This document shows, piece after piece, positions 54,201 to 62,914 of a DNA stretch of 64,000 nucleotides. The notes under the pieces are model-generated. The model searched no databases. It was not told the DNA's origin and saw only the letters and a program-made list of their open reading frames with translations. The stretch is taken from contig NZ_JQLU01000005.1 in the NCBI RefSeq assembly GCF_000744375.1, positions 310,001 through 374,000 on the forward strand, in the 5' to 3' direction. The stretch's first letter is position 1; each line of letters opens with the position of its first letter. The translations under genes and the position numbers were made by a program. The stretch is from Carnobacterium gallinarum DSM 4847 (lineage in GTDB: Bacteria > Bacillota > Bacilli > Lactobacillales > Carnobacteriaceae).

Positions 54201-55043
54201 ATGCAAAAAAAAGTATTAGCAGTTCATGACCTATCGGGAATTGGAAAAGTGGCTTTAACTGTCACATTACCGATTCTATCTATCTTAAAAATTGAATCCT
54301 GCGTATTGCCAACTGCTTTATTATCAACACATACTGGTGGACTTGGGCAAAATACCTACCTAGACTTAACCGACGAAATGAAAAAAATCATTCATCATTG
54401 GGAAACATTAAACATGCGCTTTGATGGAATCTATACTGGTTACCTAGGAAATCCGAAACAAATCGACTTAGTCTTAGAAGCTATCGATCAAATGCAAGGC
54501 TCTGATTGTCCGATTATTATCGATCCTGTTATGGCTGACTCTGGTAAACTTTATCGTGGATTTGCTGTAGATTATCCAGAACAAATGAAACGCCTGTGCC
54601 AAAAAGCTACGATTATTATGCCGAATTTAACTGAAGCTAGCTTGTTATTAAATGAACCTTATGTTGAAGGTCCTTATACAAAAGGATACATCGAAGGACT
54701 CATGAGAAAATTAAGTCAATTAGGTCCCAAAAACATAATCCTAACTGGCGTTTATTTTGATGAATCTGAAATTGGCGCAGCCTCTTATGATCGTCAAACA
54801 GATGAAATTCAGTATGTCTTAAATCAAAAATTCCCTGGGCATTACTTTGGAACTGGCGATATTCTTGCTAGTATTGTGACTGGATTAACTTTATCAAATG
54901 TGGCTTTGCATGAAGCTACTAAAGTTGCCGTTGATTTTGTTGGAGCAGCTATCCAACAAACCATTACCGATGAAAAAGATCCAAAATTCGGCGTAAGCTT
55001 TGAAGGAGAATTACCCTCATTATTGCCTTATATTCTCAATTAA
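54201..55043 (+). CDS. pdxY: pyridoxal/pyridoxamine kinase
   Basis: 280 residues from ATG 54201, with AAAGGGTG upstream. Ribokinase-fold kinase: HDLSGIGKVALT near the start, IIIDPVMADSGKLYRGF (about 110), IIMPNLTEASLLL (about 140) and the anion-hole motif FGTGDILASI near residue 218. It phosphorylates pyridoxal or pyridoxamine to the B6 cofactor. It is followed 21 bases later by an ECF substrate-binding component, so the pair probably takes up and traps vitamin B6. Confidence 0.88.
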   Translation: MQKKVLAVHDLSGIGKVALTVTLPILSILKIESCVLPTALLSTHTGGLGQNTYLDLTDEMKKIIHHWETLNMRFDGIYTGYLGNPKQIDLVLEAIDQMQGSDCPIIIDPVMADSGKLYRGFAVDYPEQMKRLCQKATIIMPNLTEASLLLNEPYVEGPYTKGYIEGLMRKLSQLGPKNIILTGVYFDESEIGAASYDRQTDEIQYVLNQKFPGHYFGTGDILASIVTGLTLSNVALHEATKVAVDFVGAAIQQTITDEKDPKFGVSFEGELPSLLPYILN

Positions 55044-55064
55044 ATAGTAAAAAGGAGTCTGATT

Positions 55065-55628
55065 ATGTCAAATTCAGAACGTTCAAAAACCTATGATTTA
55101 GTTTTAGCTGGTTTATTTGCTGCTATTACTTTTTTAGGTGTTCAAGTCTTTAGAATCCAATTACCCGCTGCTGTTGGAGCACCATTTATTCACTTTGGAA
55201 ATGCTTTAGTTGTTTTATCTGTTCTCATGTTAGGTTTTAAATACGGAGCACTTGCTGGAGCAATGGGATTAGGGATTTTCGATATGCTAAATGGCTATGC
55301 TAGTTTTGCGATTTTCACTATTACAGAAGCGATTATTGTGGCTGCTGTTGTATCTATTTTATTTAATTTATTAGGTCGCAATGATAAAAAAGTCTCAACG
55401 ATTATTGTTGTCGCCATTGCTGCCGGAGTAACTAAAATTATCGAATCCTACGTAGAAGGAATTATTGTTTCCTTGATTGCTGGTACTAGCTTTAAAGTTG
55501 CTTCAATTGCTTCATTCGCTAGCTTATATGTAACTGTTATTAACTCAATTTCAACTGTGATTCTCGTTTCATTGCTTTACTATCCAATGAAAAAAATTAT
55601 GGAACGTAGTCTAAATCGTTCACTTTAA
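55065..55628 (+). CDS. ECF transporter S component, probably for vitamin B6
   Basis: 187 residues with about six membrane spans (LVLAGLFAAITFLGVQVFRIQLP, HFGNALVVLSVLMLGFKYGALAGAMGLGIFDML). This is the organisation of energy-coupling-factor S components. The AAITFLG stretch in helix 1 is the usual contact with EcfT. Specificity for pyridoxine/pyridoxal is inferred only from its pairing with the kinase. AAGGAG precedes the ATG. Confidence 0.82.
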   Translation: MSNSERSKTYDLVLAGLFAAITFLGVQVFRIQLPAAVGAPFIHFGNALVVLSVLMLGFKYGALAGAMGLGIFDMLNGYASFAIFTITEAIIVAAVVSILFNLLGRNDKKVSTIIVVAIAAGVTKIIESYVEGIIVSLIAGTSFKVASIASFASLYVTVINSISTVILVSLLYYPMKKIMERSLNRSL

Positions 55629-55688
55629 AAAATAGTTCATTTTGCTAAGAATTCTCGTAACATCTTAGTCAAATGAACTATTTTTTTA
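55628..55688 (+). terminator. terminator of the B6 operon
   Basis: AATAGTTCATTTTGCTAAGA pairs with TCTTAGTCAAATGAACTATT and is followed by seven T. Confidence 0.87.
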
Positions 55689-55801
55689 TTGCTTAATTTC
55701 CGCTAAAAAACGAACATTCAAAAAAAGCTCTTGCTAATAAAAATAAGGCATGCTATACTTCTTCTCGAGTCATCAAAACTAAACTGAAAGGAGCAGACAT
55801 C

Positions 55802-55933
55802 ATGAAAACTACCGTTAGCAGATTACAATATGATTCTACAAAGCAAGCAAGATTTGATTTATGTTTAGAATTAAAAGAACGACTTATTTGTCCTGTAGGC
55901 AGCAGATTTTCCACTGGTGTCATCAGCTCTTAA
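55802..55933 (+). CDS. small ORF upstream of rtcB (43 aa)
   Basis: ATG behind AAAGGAG with good spacing. The product begins MKTTVSRLQYDSTKQARF and ends SRFSTGVISS, has two Cys (CLELKERLIC) and no membrane segment. It is followed by a clear terminator. No family recognised. It may be a real small protein or a leader peptide linked to the downstream rtcB unit. Confidence 0.55.
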   Translation: MKTTVSRLQYDSTKQARFDLCLELKERLICPVGSRFSTGVISS

Positions 55934-55965
55934 CAAATAAATTGTATTTAAATTCATTTAAAACA

Positions 55966-55998
55966 GTCCATCAATCTCTTGGTTGATGGGCTTTTTAT
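55966..55998 (+). terminator. terminator after the 43-aa ORF
   Basis: CCATCAA pairs with TTGATGG (8-base loop), then GCTTTTTATTTT. Confidence 0.75.
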
Positions 55999-56049
55999 TT
56001 TGCTTAAAATAGCAGATTCAGTTTAAACATGAATAAAGGAGGAACAATT

Positions 56050-56094
56050 ATGATTGAAAAAATGAAGACAACCAGAGGACTACAAAACCAGTAG
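56050..56094 (+). CDS. possible leader peptide before rtcB (14 aa)
   Basis: A very strong AAAGGAGGAACAATT site precedes an ATG frame coding MIEKMKTTRGLQNQ and ending TAG at 56094. The stop is the first base pair of an 8-bp hairpin. The combination of strong translation start, short peptide and hairpin looks like a translational leader. Confidence 0.45.
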   Translation: MIEKMKTTRGLQNQ

Positions 56095-56120
56095 GAGAAA
56101 TTATACTCTGTCATTTCTCC
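56094..56120 (+). promoter_or_regulatory. hairpin in the rtcB leader
   Basis: GGAGAAAT pairs with ATTTCTCC, loop of 11. A second small hairpin (AACTTT-AAGGA-AAAGTT) follows before the rtcB start at 56150. No T run, so it is not a terminator; it could control rtcB translation. Confidence 0.5.
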
Positions 56121-56149
56121 TAACTTTAAGGAAAAGTTGAGGATTAGAA

Positions 56150-57328
56150 ATGTTAACATTAAAAGGAAAATATAACGAAGCAATCGTTTATACGGATATG
56201 CTTGATGATAGCACCATTGGACAAATTATTTCACTTTGCAATCAAGAAGTAGCTAAAAATAGCAACATTCGGATTATGCCTGATACCCACAGCGGAAAAG
56301 GCTGTGTAATTGGAACAAGTATGACTATCCAAGATCGAATTGTTCCCAATTTAGTTGGAGTAGATATTGGTTGTGGGCTCTATGTCGTTAAGCTAAAACC
56401 CGGTCGTTTAAAATTAAATTTTGATAAGTTAGATCAATTGATTCGGAATCGAATTCCAAATGGGCAAGGCAGTCATGATAAAGCCGCGCATCATTTTGAA
56501 CTAGGAAATCTACATGCGCCAATCCATAAAGGTTGGGCGTTACGTAGTATTGCGACTCTTGGTGGAGGAAACCACTTTATTGAAGTCAATCAAGGTGCAG
56601 ATGGCATCTATTTGGTTATTCATAGTGGAAGTCGAAATCTTGGCAAAGAAGTTGCTGAGTACCATCAAGAAATAGCCTATCAAAAATTAGATATCCAACG
56701 AAAAGAGTTAAAGCTTGCTGTTAAATCTGAGATAAAGCGCGGAAACCTACAAGAAGCAACTTCTTTAGACGAGTTACGTGAAATTATTAAGGTTCCCTAC
56801 GAACTTTCCTATGTGAGTGGCATAGATTTTACTAACTACTTAAATGATATGAGAATCGCTCAAGACTATGCTGCCTTAAATCGAAAACTCATGGCTCAGA
56901 CTATTTTGAAAGGCATGAAATGGGATAAATTTGTCCTAGATTCATTTGATTGTGTGCATAATTATATCGATCTAGATTCTTTTATGCTTCGTAAAGGTGC
57001 CACTTCTGCACAAAAAGGCGAAGCGATTATTGTTCCGTTAAATATGCGAGATGGCAGCATATTAGCAACAGGAAAAGGCAATCCTAATTGGAATTACTCA
57101 GCTCCTCATGGGGCCGGACGTATCTTAAGTCGTTCCAAAGCAAAAGCCCAGATTAGTTTGGAAAGTTATCAAAAAACGATGTGCCATGTTTGGACTTCCT
57201 CTGTCTCTAAAAAGACTATTGATGAAGCACCAGCTGCCTATAAACCCGCTAAACAATTGCAACAAGACGTTATTGATACAATGGATATTCAAGAGATTAT
57301 TAAACCGTTATATAATTTTAAAGGCTAA
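56150..57328 (+). CDS. rtcB: RNA 3'-phosphate ligase RtcB
   Basis: 392 residues. Metal and nucleotide motifs are seen: VGVDIGCGLYVV (Cys ligand), GGGNHFIEV, VIHSGSRNLGKEV, and SAPHGAGRILSRSKA with the His that becomes guanylylated. It joins 2',3'-cyclic phosphate or 3'-phosphate RNA ends to 5'-OH ends. It is shorter than E. coli RtcB and may belong to the RtcB2-like bacterial group used in repair of damaged RNA. No prfH or archease gene is adjacent. Ribosome site GAGGA is weak, and the leader contains two short ORFs and hairpins. Confidence 0.9.
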   Translation: MLTLKGKYNEAIVYTDMLDDSTIGQIISLCNQEVAKNSNIRIMPDTHSGKGCVIGTSMTIQDRIVPNLVGVDIGCGLYVVKLKPGRLKLNFDKLDQLIRNRIPNGQGSHDKAAHHFELGNLHAPIHKGWALRSIATLGGGNHFIEVNQGADGIYLVIHSGSRNLGKEVAEYHQEIAYQKLDIQRKELKLAVKSEIKRGNLQEATSLDELREIIKVPYELSYVSGIDFTNYLNDMRIAQDYAALNRKLMAQTILKGMKWDKFVLDSFDCVHNYIDLDSFMLRKGATSAQKGEAIIVPLNMRDGSILATGKGNPNWNYSAPHGAGRILSRSKAKAQISLESYQKTMCHVWTSSVSKKTIDEAPAAYKPAKQLQQDVIDTMDIQEIIKPLYNFKG

Positions 57329-57330
57329 CT

Positions 57331-57378
57331 AAAAAGAGTTTGATAAAAACTAAAAATAGTTTTTATCAAACTCTTTTA
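57331..57378. terminator. terminator after rtcB
   Basis: AAAGAGTTTGATAAAAACT pairs perfectly with AGTTTTTATCAAACTCTTT. It can serve rtcB and the convergent MFS gene. Confidence 0.87.
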
Positions 57379-57412
57379 CTACATAAAGATTGGTAATAGC
57401 AGTCTCTGTTAG

Positions 57413-58690
57413 TTAATTTTCAATTTTATGGTCCACTTTTACAAAAAATAGTAAAATACCACCTACAACAAACAAAACAATTAACGAGAAGACTCCATCC
57501 CTAGCGTGTCCTGTTATTTGCGTTGTAATCGCCACTAATACTGGTCCGATTACCGCAGCGAATTTGCCAAAGATATTATAAAAACCAAAGAATTCATTGG
57601 CACTTTCAACTGGAATTAGTTGGGCGAATAACGAACGGCTTAGTGACTGAATTCCACCTTGCGCCGTTCCTACCAATGTAGCCAAGACAATAAACTTAAT
57701 CAAGCTATCTAGCTGGATTGCAAAAATACAGATAGCTACATAGGTTACGATTCCAAAGAAAATCATCGTTTTATTGCCAAAACGCTTCGCTAACACACCA
57801 TACAGAATAGAAAACGGAAATGCCACAATTTGAACAACTAACATAATCACAATTAAATTATTAGATGTCAATCCAATATCTGTTCCAAAAGTCATTGCCA
57901 TTGTAATAATGGTTCCAACTCCATCAATATAAAAGAAATAGGCTGCTAAAAATAGAAAAACATTGCGATGTTGACGAATATTCTTCACTGTTTGCCATAA
58001 ACGTCCAAAACTATTAGCAATAATTCGTGGTTGTTTATCAATATACGTTGTTTGACGAACATCCTTCCAATATGGAATTGTGAAGATAAACCACCAAAGA
58101 GCCGTTGCAATAAAAGCTCCCTTCGTCAAAGTTCCTGTTGAAATTGGTAACACTTGAGTTAATTGCAAGATAATAAAAATTAAAAAAGGAATCGTACTTC
58201 CTATATATCCCCAACCAAATCCAGCACTAGAAACTCGATCCATCCGTCCACCTGTTGTGACATCCATTAATGACGCATCATAAAAAATATTTGAAGCTGA
58301 AAACCCGATTGCTGATAAAATATAAATGAATAAAAGCAATTGCCAATTGGAATCTGGAATAAAGGCAAAACTAAATGTTGCTACAACACCTAAACCTGTA
58401 GCAATCGTAAATAATGGATTGCGGTAACCTTTGTAGTCTGCAATTGCCCCTAATAATGGCGCTAAAATCGAAACAACTAGAGTTGCTAAGGAATTTGCAT
58501 ATCCCCAATATGCTGTTGAAGTTGCATCAGATAAGCCCCCATTTTCAGCAACTGACTTAAAAAACAAAGGAAATACGACGGTGGTAATCATAACTGAATA
58601 CGCAGAATTTGCCCAATCTTGCGCAATCCAACTACGTTCCAATTTAGTATAACGAAATCTAGATGTTTTTAACTTTTTAGTTTGCTCCAT
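57413..58690 (-). CDS. MFS transporter, UMF1 / Atg22-like family
   Basis: 425 residues with about 12 membrane spans. The start ERSWIAQDWANSAYSVMITTVVFPLFF and the loop LLGAIADYKGYRNPLF are characteristic of the Atg22/UMF1 branch. Proteins of this branch are linked to amino-acid efflux from the yeast vacuole; the bacterial substrate is unknown. It lies 11 bases after the phosphatase-family gene, in the same operon. Confidence 0.83.
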   Translation of the reverse strand: MEQTKKLKTSRFRYTKLERSWIAQDWANSAYSVMITTVVFPLFFKSVAENGGLSDATSTAYWGYANSLATLVVSILAPLLGAIADYKGYRNPLFTIATGLGVVATFSFAFIPDSNWQLLLFIYILSAIGFSASNIFYDASLMDVTTGGRMDRVSSAGFGWGYIGSTIPFLIFIILQLTQVLPISTGTLTKGAFIATALWWFIFTIPYWKDVRQTTYIDKQPRIIANSFGRLWQTVKNIRQHRNVFLFLAAYFFYIDGVGTIITMAMTFGTDIGLTSNNLIVIMLVVQIVAFPFSILYGVLAKRFGNKTMIFFGIVTYVAICIFAIQLDSLIKFIVLATLVGTAQGGIQSLSRSLFAQLIPVESANEFFGFYNIFGKFAAVIGPVLVAITTQITGHARDGVFSLIVLFVVGGILLFFVKVDHKIEN

Positions 58691-58701
58691 CTTGTTGCCC
58701 C

Positions 58702-59994
58702 CTAATTGTCTAAGCTTGTTTCAGCTTGAAATAATTCTGTTAAAACATGACCATCTGTTGACTGCGGGTAACTTAAACCAAGTGCATGTAAGAATGTTGG
58801 TCCTTCATCGACTAAACGAGCATGCTCTAATCGGGCCTCTGAATTAATTCCGGGTCCACTAATAAAGAGCGTCGTTGCATAGTTGGCTTTTTTAGGACTA
58901 AAGCCATGCGTTCCTTTGTGTAACTTAGGATTATCACTAACTTTCTCAAATAAGGGACCATCTAGCCCACTTTCAAAATAATAGCCAGCTTTTGCTTCAA
59001 TCAGGAAGCTGCATTTCTCATCTGCCCCCATTTCTTTTGCTTCTTTACTTGTATAAATAAAGTCAATTTCTGCTGAATAGGCACTTAAAACAGATTTTAT
59101 TTGCACTAAATCAACATCTGATTGTGTATAAATATAACAGGCTCCATCTGCACCTTTTGCAATGACCTGCCAATTAGTAATTTGATTCTTACTGTTTACA
59201 GTTAACCAGCCTTGCTCTTTAAAAACTTGATTCAAACGAATAACAGTATGAACATCTAGCTGATAATGATCACCTAAAATAGCAATGACAGTTTCTTCAA
59301 AAATCTCCATTCTTTCCATTGCAGCAATCATCTGACCTAAATGATCATCCATCCGTTGAATCGCAGCCTGTGTTTCTGGAGTGTTGACACCAAATTCATG
59401 CCTCATACTATCCAAATCAACCAAATGAACCGCAAATAAATCAGGGTTCTTCGTTTCAATTGTATCAACCATTGAAGCGGTAATAAAATGATCCAATTCA
59501 GGCTGCTGAATTCCTTTTCGTAATTTTCCGTATTTATTGTTTAAGTCAAAAATGTATTTAGGACTTGATGACCATAAAGAAACACCAAGTTGAGTTTTCC
59601 ATGGACGATTTGGAAATATTTCAGTAAAATTCCATTTAATGGCTTTACTTCCACCAGTAACCGGCCATAATAAGCTCGCAATTTGATACCCATTTTCAGC
59701 AGCAATATCGAATAAGGTAGGAACGTTGATATCCTTAGCATACCAATGCCAATCTGGTGATTCTCGCTTAGGTTGTAACAAGGTATTATTGATAATTCCA
59801 TGTTTATTTGGATATACCCCAGTAACAATGGAAGTATGAGCCATGTACGTAAGAGAAGGATATACAGTTTCTACTTCCCTTACTTGCGCACTTCTCGCTA
59901 AAAGACGTTTGAAATTAGGCAATTCTTTTGCATAGGCTAAGTCTTGACTACCAAAAGCATCTAGCGAAATAATGTACAATCTTTGTTTTTTCAT
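58702..59994 (-). CDS. alkaline phosphatase superfamily protein (nucleotide pyrophosphatase/phosphodiesterase-like)
   Basis: 430 residues without signal peptide. Metal and nucleophile motifs of the family appear: ISLDAFGSQDL with the first Asp, YPSLTYMAHTSIVTGVYPNKHGI with the Thr nucleophile, VDLDSMRHEFG, AILGDHYQLDVH and KGTHGF. Members cleave phosphodiester bonds in nucleotides or lipid headgroups. It is probably cytoplasmic, as the start MKKQRLYIISLDAFG is not a leader. Operon with the MFS gene. The true substrate is unknown. Confidence 0.82.
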   Translation of the reverse strand: MKKQRLYIISLDAFGSQDLAYAKELPNFKRLLARSAQVREVETVYPSLTYMAHTSIVTGVYPNKHGIINNTLLQPKRESPDWHWYAKDINVPTLFDIAAENGYQIASLLWPVTGGSKAIKWNFTEIFPNRPWKTQLGVSLWSSSPKYIFDLNNKYGKLRKGIQQPELDHFITASMVDTIETKNPDLFAVHLVDLDSMRHEFGVNTPETQAAIQRMDDHLGQMIAAMERMEIFEETVIAILGDHYQLDVHTVIRLNQVFKEQGWLTVNSKNQITNWQVIAKGADGACYIYTQSDVDLVQIKSVLSAYSAEIDFIYTSKEAKEMGADEKCSFLIEAKAGYYFESGLDGPLFEKVSDNPKLHKGTHGFSPKKANYATTLFISGPGINSEARLEHARLVDEGPTFLHALGLSYPQSTDGHVLTELFQAETSLDN

Positions 59995-60104
59995 AATTTG
60001 TCCTCTCTTGCTGAATTCATTTCAATGACTACCTTCATTATTGCATAGCACCTAGTGATTCATTGTGTTATTTGTGTAAAGAATATTCTGATTGCGAACA
60101 ACTA

Positions 60105-61529
60105 CTAATTTAATAGAAAGAAGACGATTAAACTACTGCAAATCACACTGATAAAGTTTACTCCATCATTTGTGATAAACCTAAAGCCAGAAGCTAATTC
60201 CAATGGACTACCTGCTACCTGAGATTGTTCTGTTAACCCTTCATTTAACGTATATTTCGCTTGAAGAGTGCTTCCCAAAAAACTATCCAATAAAGTTCCA
60301 AAAAAACCGCCGCCAATCACTATTCCAATTACGCTTAGCGGATAACTTCCTAAAGCAAGTAACCCAATTAAAATTGAACCAATTAAACCACTAACTAAAC
60401 CCAACTTACTAACTCCACCTGATAATCCCTTCGCTAACGGCTTTAAAGTCAAAATCGAATAAGGATTTTTCCCACTTAACATACCAATTTCTGAAGAAAA
60501 AGTATCCGCATTAGCTGCGGCAAAACTAGTTAACGCGGCTAATTGAAATGCTTTATTTTTCGTCATAAAAAATAGAAGAGCAAAAATAAAAGCAGGAAAA
60601 CCATTTGCCAGTACTTGTGTTGATCCTCTTGTTCCCTCACGTTCATGAAGGCTAGCCGCCTGAGCTTTTCTTTGTCTGCCAACCTTACTGATACCGCTAC
60701 CTAATATAGCAAAAATAATCATTGCTGTATAAATTAGCCAGCCACTTAATACATACAAACTAGTTCCTAATAAAAAAGCGGTCCAACATGATTTTACTGT
60801 TAAAGCGCCAACTAACCAAGCAAAAAATAAAATACTAATGGTCAAAGTAACAATCAAAATCAGTCCTAATTGCGAAGGCTGAAGGCTAAACAAATAAAAT
60901 AGTCCACTAATTCCCAGAGGCAGACTTAGATTATCTAAACCATTTGGGGTTAACAGTTCCAAAAGAGTGCCAACGATACCGCAAATCAAGCCGACTAATA
61001 AGCTATTCACCGGAAGATAAAAATATGCTACAATCATCGTTACTAAATAGATAAATAAAAAACCCGTCACTGTGCCTTCTAATGATTTATTTCCGAATTT
61101 TGCTGGATAAGTAACATTCCCCCAATGACTGCCAATCACCGCCGCAAAACCATCGCCGTAAGTCATTGCTAAAATACCACTTAATGCCAAATAAGGTTGA
61201 TCTAAAGAAAATGCCAGTACCGTTAAAATAAATAATGAAACAGCATACCAAACCGTTCCCAATGAATGATCATCTCTGCGTTCCATTGCTTTAAACGTTG
61301 ATTTCTGATAAGAAATAAAATTCAAAACGATAAAACACAGTGGAACAATCCCTGCCCAAAAAGCTGTATCAAAAAAGTACAATGCGATAAAAATCCAATT
61401 CCCAACTAAAATATGAATGGCCTTTCGAGCAAATTCTTCGCTTAAATGTACTATTTTTTGAAGAAAAGTAACCATTAATAAAATAAAAAATACATAGCCA
61501 AACGAGACTAAAATACCAATTAAATTCAT
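60105..61529 (-). CDS. fused VTE5-like / VTE6-like (DUF92) membrane protein, isoprenoid-alcohol kinase candidate
   Basis: About 474 residues with 12 or more membrane spans. The first half (to about 215) is a phytol kinase/dolichol kinase-like CTP-transferase domain: ARKAIHILVGNW, TYGDGFAAVIGSHWG and NKSLEGTVTG. The second half (about 220-474) is a DUF92 domain with ANADTFSSEIGML, KGLSGGVSKLGLVSG and TNDGVNFIS. VTE5 and VTE6 of plants carry out successive phosphorylations of phytol. The fusion suggests a two-step phosphorylation of an isoprenoid alcohol. The start is ATG 61529; a TTG at 61535 is better spaced from GGAAAGGGG. Confidence 0.8.
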   Translation of the reverse strand: MNLIGILVSFGYVFFILLMVTFLQKIVHLSEEFARKAIHILVGNWIFIALYFFDTAFWAGIVPLCFIVLNFISYQKSTFKAMERRDDHSLGTVWYAVSLFILTVLAFSLDQPYLALSGILAMTYGDGFAAVIGSHWGNVTYPAKFGNKSLEGTVTGFLFIYLVTMIVAYFYLPVNSLLVGLICGIVGTLLELLTPNGLDNLSLPLGISGLFYLFSLQPSQLGLILIVTLTISILFFAWLVGALTVKSCWTAFLLGTSLYVLSGWLIYTAMIIFAILGSGISKVGRQRKAQAASLHEREGTRGSTQVLANGFPAFIFALLFFMTKNKAFQLAALTSFAAANADTFSSEIGMLSGKNPYSILTLKPLAKGLSGGVSKLGLVSGLIGSILIGLLALGSYPLSVIGIVIGGGFFGTLLDSFLGSTLQAKYTLNEGLTEQSQVAGSPLELASGFRFITNDGVNFISVICSSLIVFFLLN

Positions 61530-61628
61530 AGTCAATTTTGTGATGCCCCTTTCCACTCTCCAATAGTATACCATAGGTAAAACTTGAATTTCCTAAGTAT
61601 GCTTGCTCATTTTCATTAGAAATTAACT

Positions 61629-61673
61629 AAAAAAAGAAACTACAGTTTTAGGGAACTGTAGTTTCTTTTTTTT
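61629..61673. terminator. strong bidirectional terminator
   Basis: GAAACTACAGTT pairs with AACTGTAGTTTC (6-base loop) flanked by A6 and T8. Confidence 0.88.
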
Positions 61674-61688
61674 GATGATTCCTCTTTA

Positions 61689-61925
61689 TTACTCTAATTC
61701 AGTAAAATATAACACTTCAATAACAAGATTGCCCTTTGCCTTAAAACGAATATCCGTTGCTGTTTCTTTAGGATAAACGGTTATGATTAAAGCTTTTAAC
61801 CCATGATTTGCAAAAAACTCAACTGAGCTCTTATCTAAGAAAATCTCTAATTTCAATTTACCATTTTCTACTGCTGAAATACAATTCCTTTTCATTTTAT
61901 CACAAGAACCTATTAAGTATCGACG
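61689..61925 (-). pseudogene. C-terminal fragment of a GH32 sucrose/fructan hydrolase
   Basis: The readable frame includes LIGSCDK then KLKLEIFLDKSSVEFFANHGLKALIITVYPKE and ends LYFTELE. The IFLDKSSVEFFAN block is the signature of the GH32 C-terminal beta-sandwich (SacA, levanase). The catalytic five-bladed domain is absent; upstream DNA is an unrelated lipoprotein relic. A likely deletion remnant of a sucrose gene. Confidence 0.7.
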
Positions 61926-61932
61926 GTTTGGC

Positions 61933-62471
61933 TCAATCTAATTCTTCGACAATCTTAGCAACTTCTGCACCGCGAATCTCTCCAATAGCTTCATTCAGTT
62001 GCAATAAAATCTTGCCTTCATACTTAGGAATCTGAATTGGATTAATCTGATTGGTATCTACTCCCATAAGATGATCAAAAATTGCATATCTGTAAATCTC
62101 TCAATTGTTTCATTCATATCTCCAATTTCGCTAAAAATCACAAATTTTCCCGTACGTGTAGCATTAGAAGGTATTCCAAAAATATCATCTCGACTATTTT
62201 CTACTTCACTATCCAATTCAATAACTTTAATTGGATTTATATAACAAACATCTTGATTATCAAAAATAACACGACGCTCTTCTGTTTTTTTAGTAGACCT
62301 TCTTTTTCCATTAATTAAATAACCTTATGTATATATTCCTCATCTGTCAGTATCTCTGATTTTTCAGAACTTCGTATTGCTGATTTTTTCTTCTTTAGAT
62401 TTAGGTTGCACTTGACTACATCCAGTAAAAACGGCCATCATAATTAACAAGAAGATCCCCCACCTTTTCAT
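61933..62471 (-). pseudogene. frameshifted lipoprotein gene
   Basis: Starts at ATG 62471 with MKRWGIFLLIMMAVFTGCSQ, a lipoprotein signal with lipobox FTGC. The frame breaks in an A run near 62395, then resumes as EEYIHKV, again as RRVIFDNQDVCYINPIKVIELD and after another shift near 62060 as GVDTNQINPIQIPKYEGKILL, ending IVEELD. About three frameshifts separate these pieces. The original product was a ~175-residue lipoprotein of unknown function. Confidence 0.72.
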
Positions 62472-62509
62472 CCCTATTCCCTATTTTTTTCAAGAATTTC
62501 GTCAAATTC

Positions 62510-62543
62510 ATAAAAAAAAGCACTGATATAAAATATCAGTGCT
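62510..62543 (-). terminator. strong terminator of the candidate ncRNA
   Basis: Minus strand: AGCACTGATAT, loop TTT, ATATCAGTGCT (11 bp perfect) followed by a run of T. Confidence 0.87.
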
Positions 62544-62714
62544 CTTCGACAGTATTTATTTTCATAAATAAACTCCATGAATTCCACAATACAGAGGGAG
62601 CTAAGCATCTACATCTTGTAGTTGTACTCGAAGTACCAACGCCCTGCCTTTGTTCAATCACAAGCCGCCGCAGCGGAATAACCGAAGTTACCTGATTGAG
62701 TCAACTCATCGCAT
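62512..62714 (-). ncRNA. candidate structured ncRNA (~200 nt), family not identified
   Basis: No protein frame, but less AT-rich than its surroundings and bounded by a promoter (62721-62749) and a strong terminator. Minus-strand RNA can form CAATCA/TGATTG closing two small hairpins (GGTAAC-TTCG-GTTA, and CCGC/GCGG), then GTACT-TCG-AGTAC, CTACA-AGA-TGTAG, and AGTTTATTT/AAATAAATACT. This multi-stem layout resembles a regulatory RNA or riboswitch-like RNA. I could not match it to 6S, SRP, tmRNA, RNase P or a riboswitch from memory. It ends before the lipoprotein relic. Confidence 0.6.
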
Positions 62715-62720
62715 GGACTA

Positions 62721-62749
62721 ACTATACCACGTATATTGAACCACGACAA
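62721..62749 (-). promoter_or_regulatory. promoter of the candidate ncRNA
   Basis: Minus strand TTGTCG, 17 bases, TATAGT. Transcription would begin near 62714. Confidence 0.65.
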
Positions 62750-62914
62750 GCTTTATTTTTATATACAAATTTTATTTATCTTAATTTGTTTCAATCTCGC
62801 TTCCTGTAAACAGATTGATTCCATCACCAGTATTGAGCAATTTCTTTTGGCTCATATACAAAGTAACTCCTATGGTGAGAATCTGAACGCCTTTATCTCA
62901 ACCCCTACTTATTT

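Noticed and set aside
62512..62714. tmRNA, 6S RNA, SRP RNA or RNase P RNA
   Set aside because: None of the conserved blocks I know for these RNAs (for example the tmRNA tRNA-like ends or the SRP GGAA/GNAR apical loop) can be seen.
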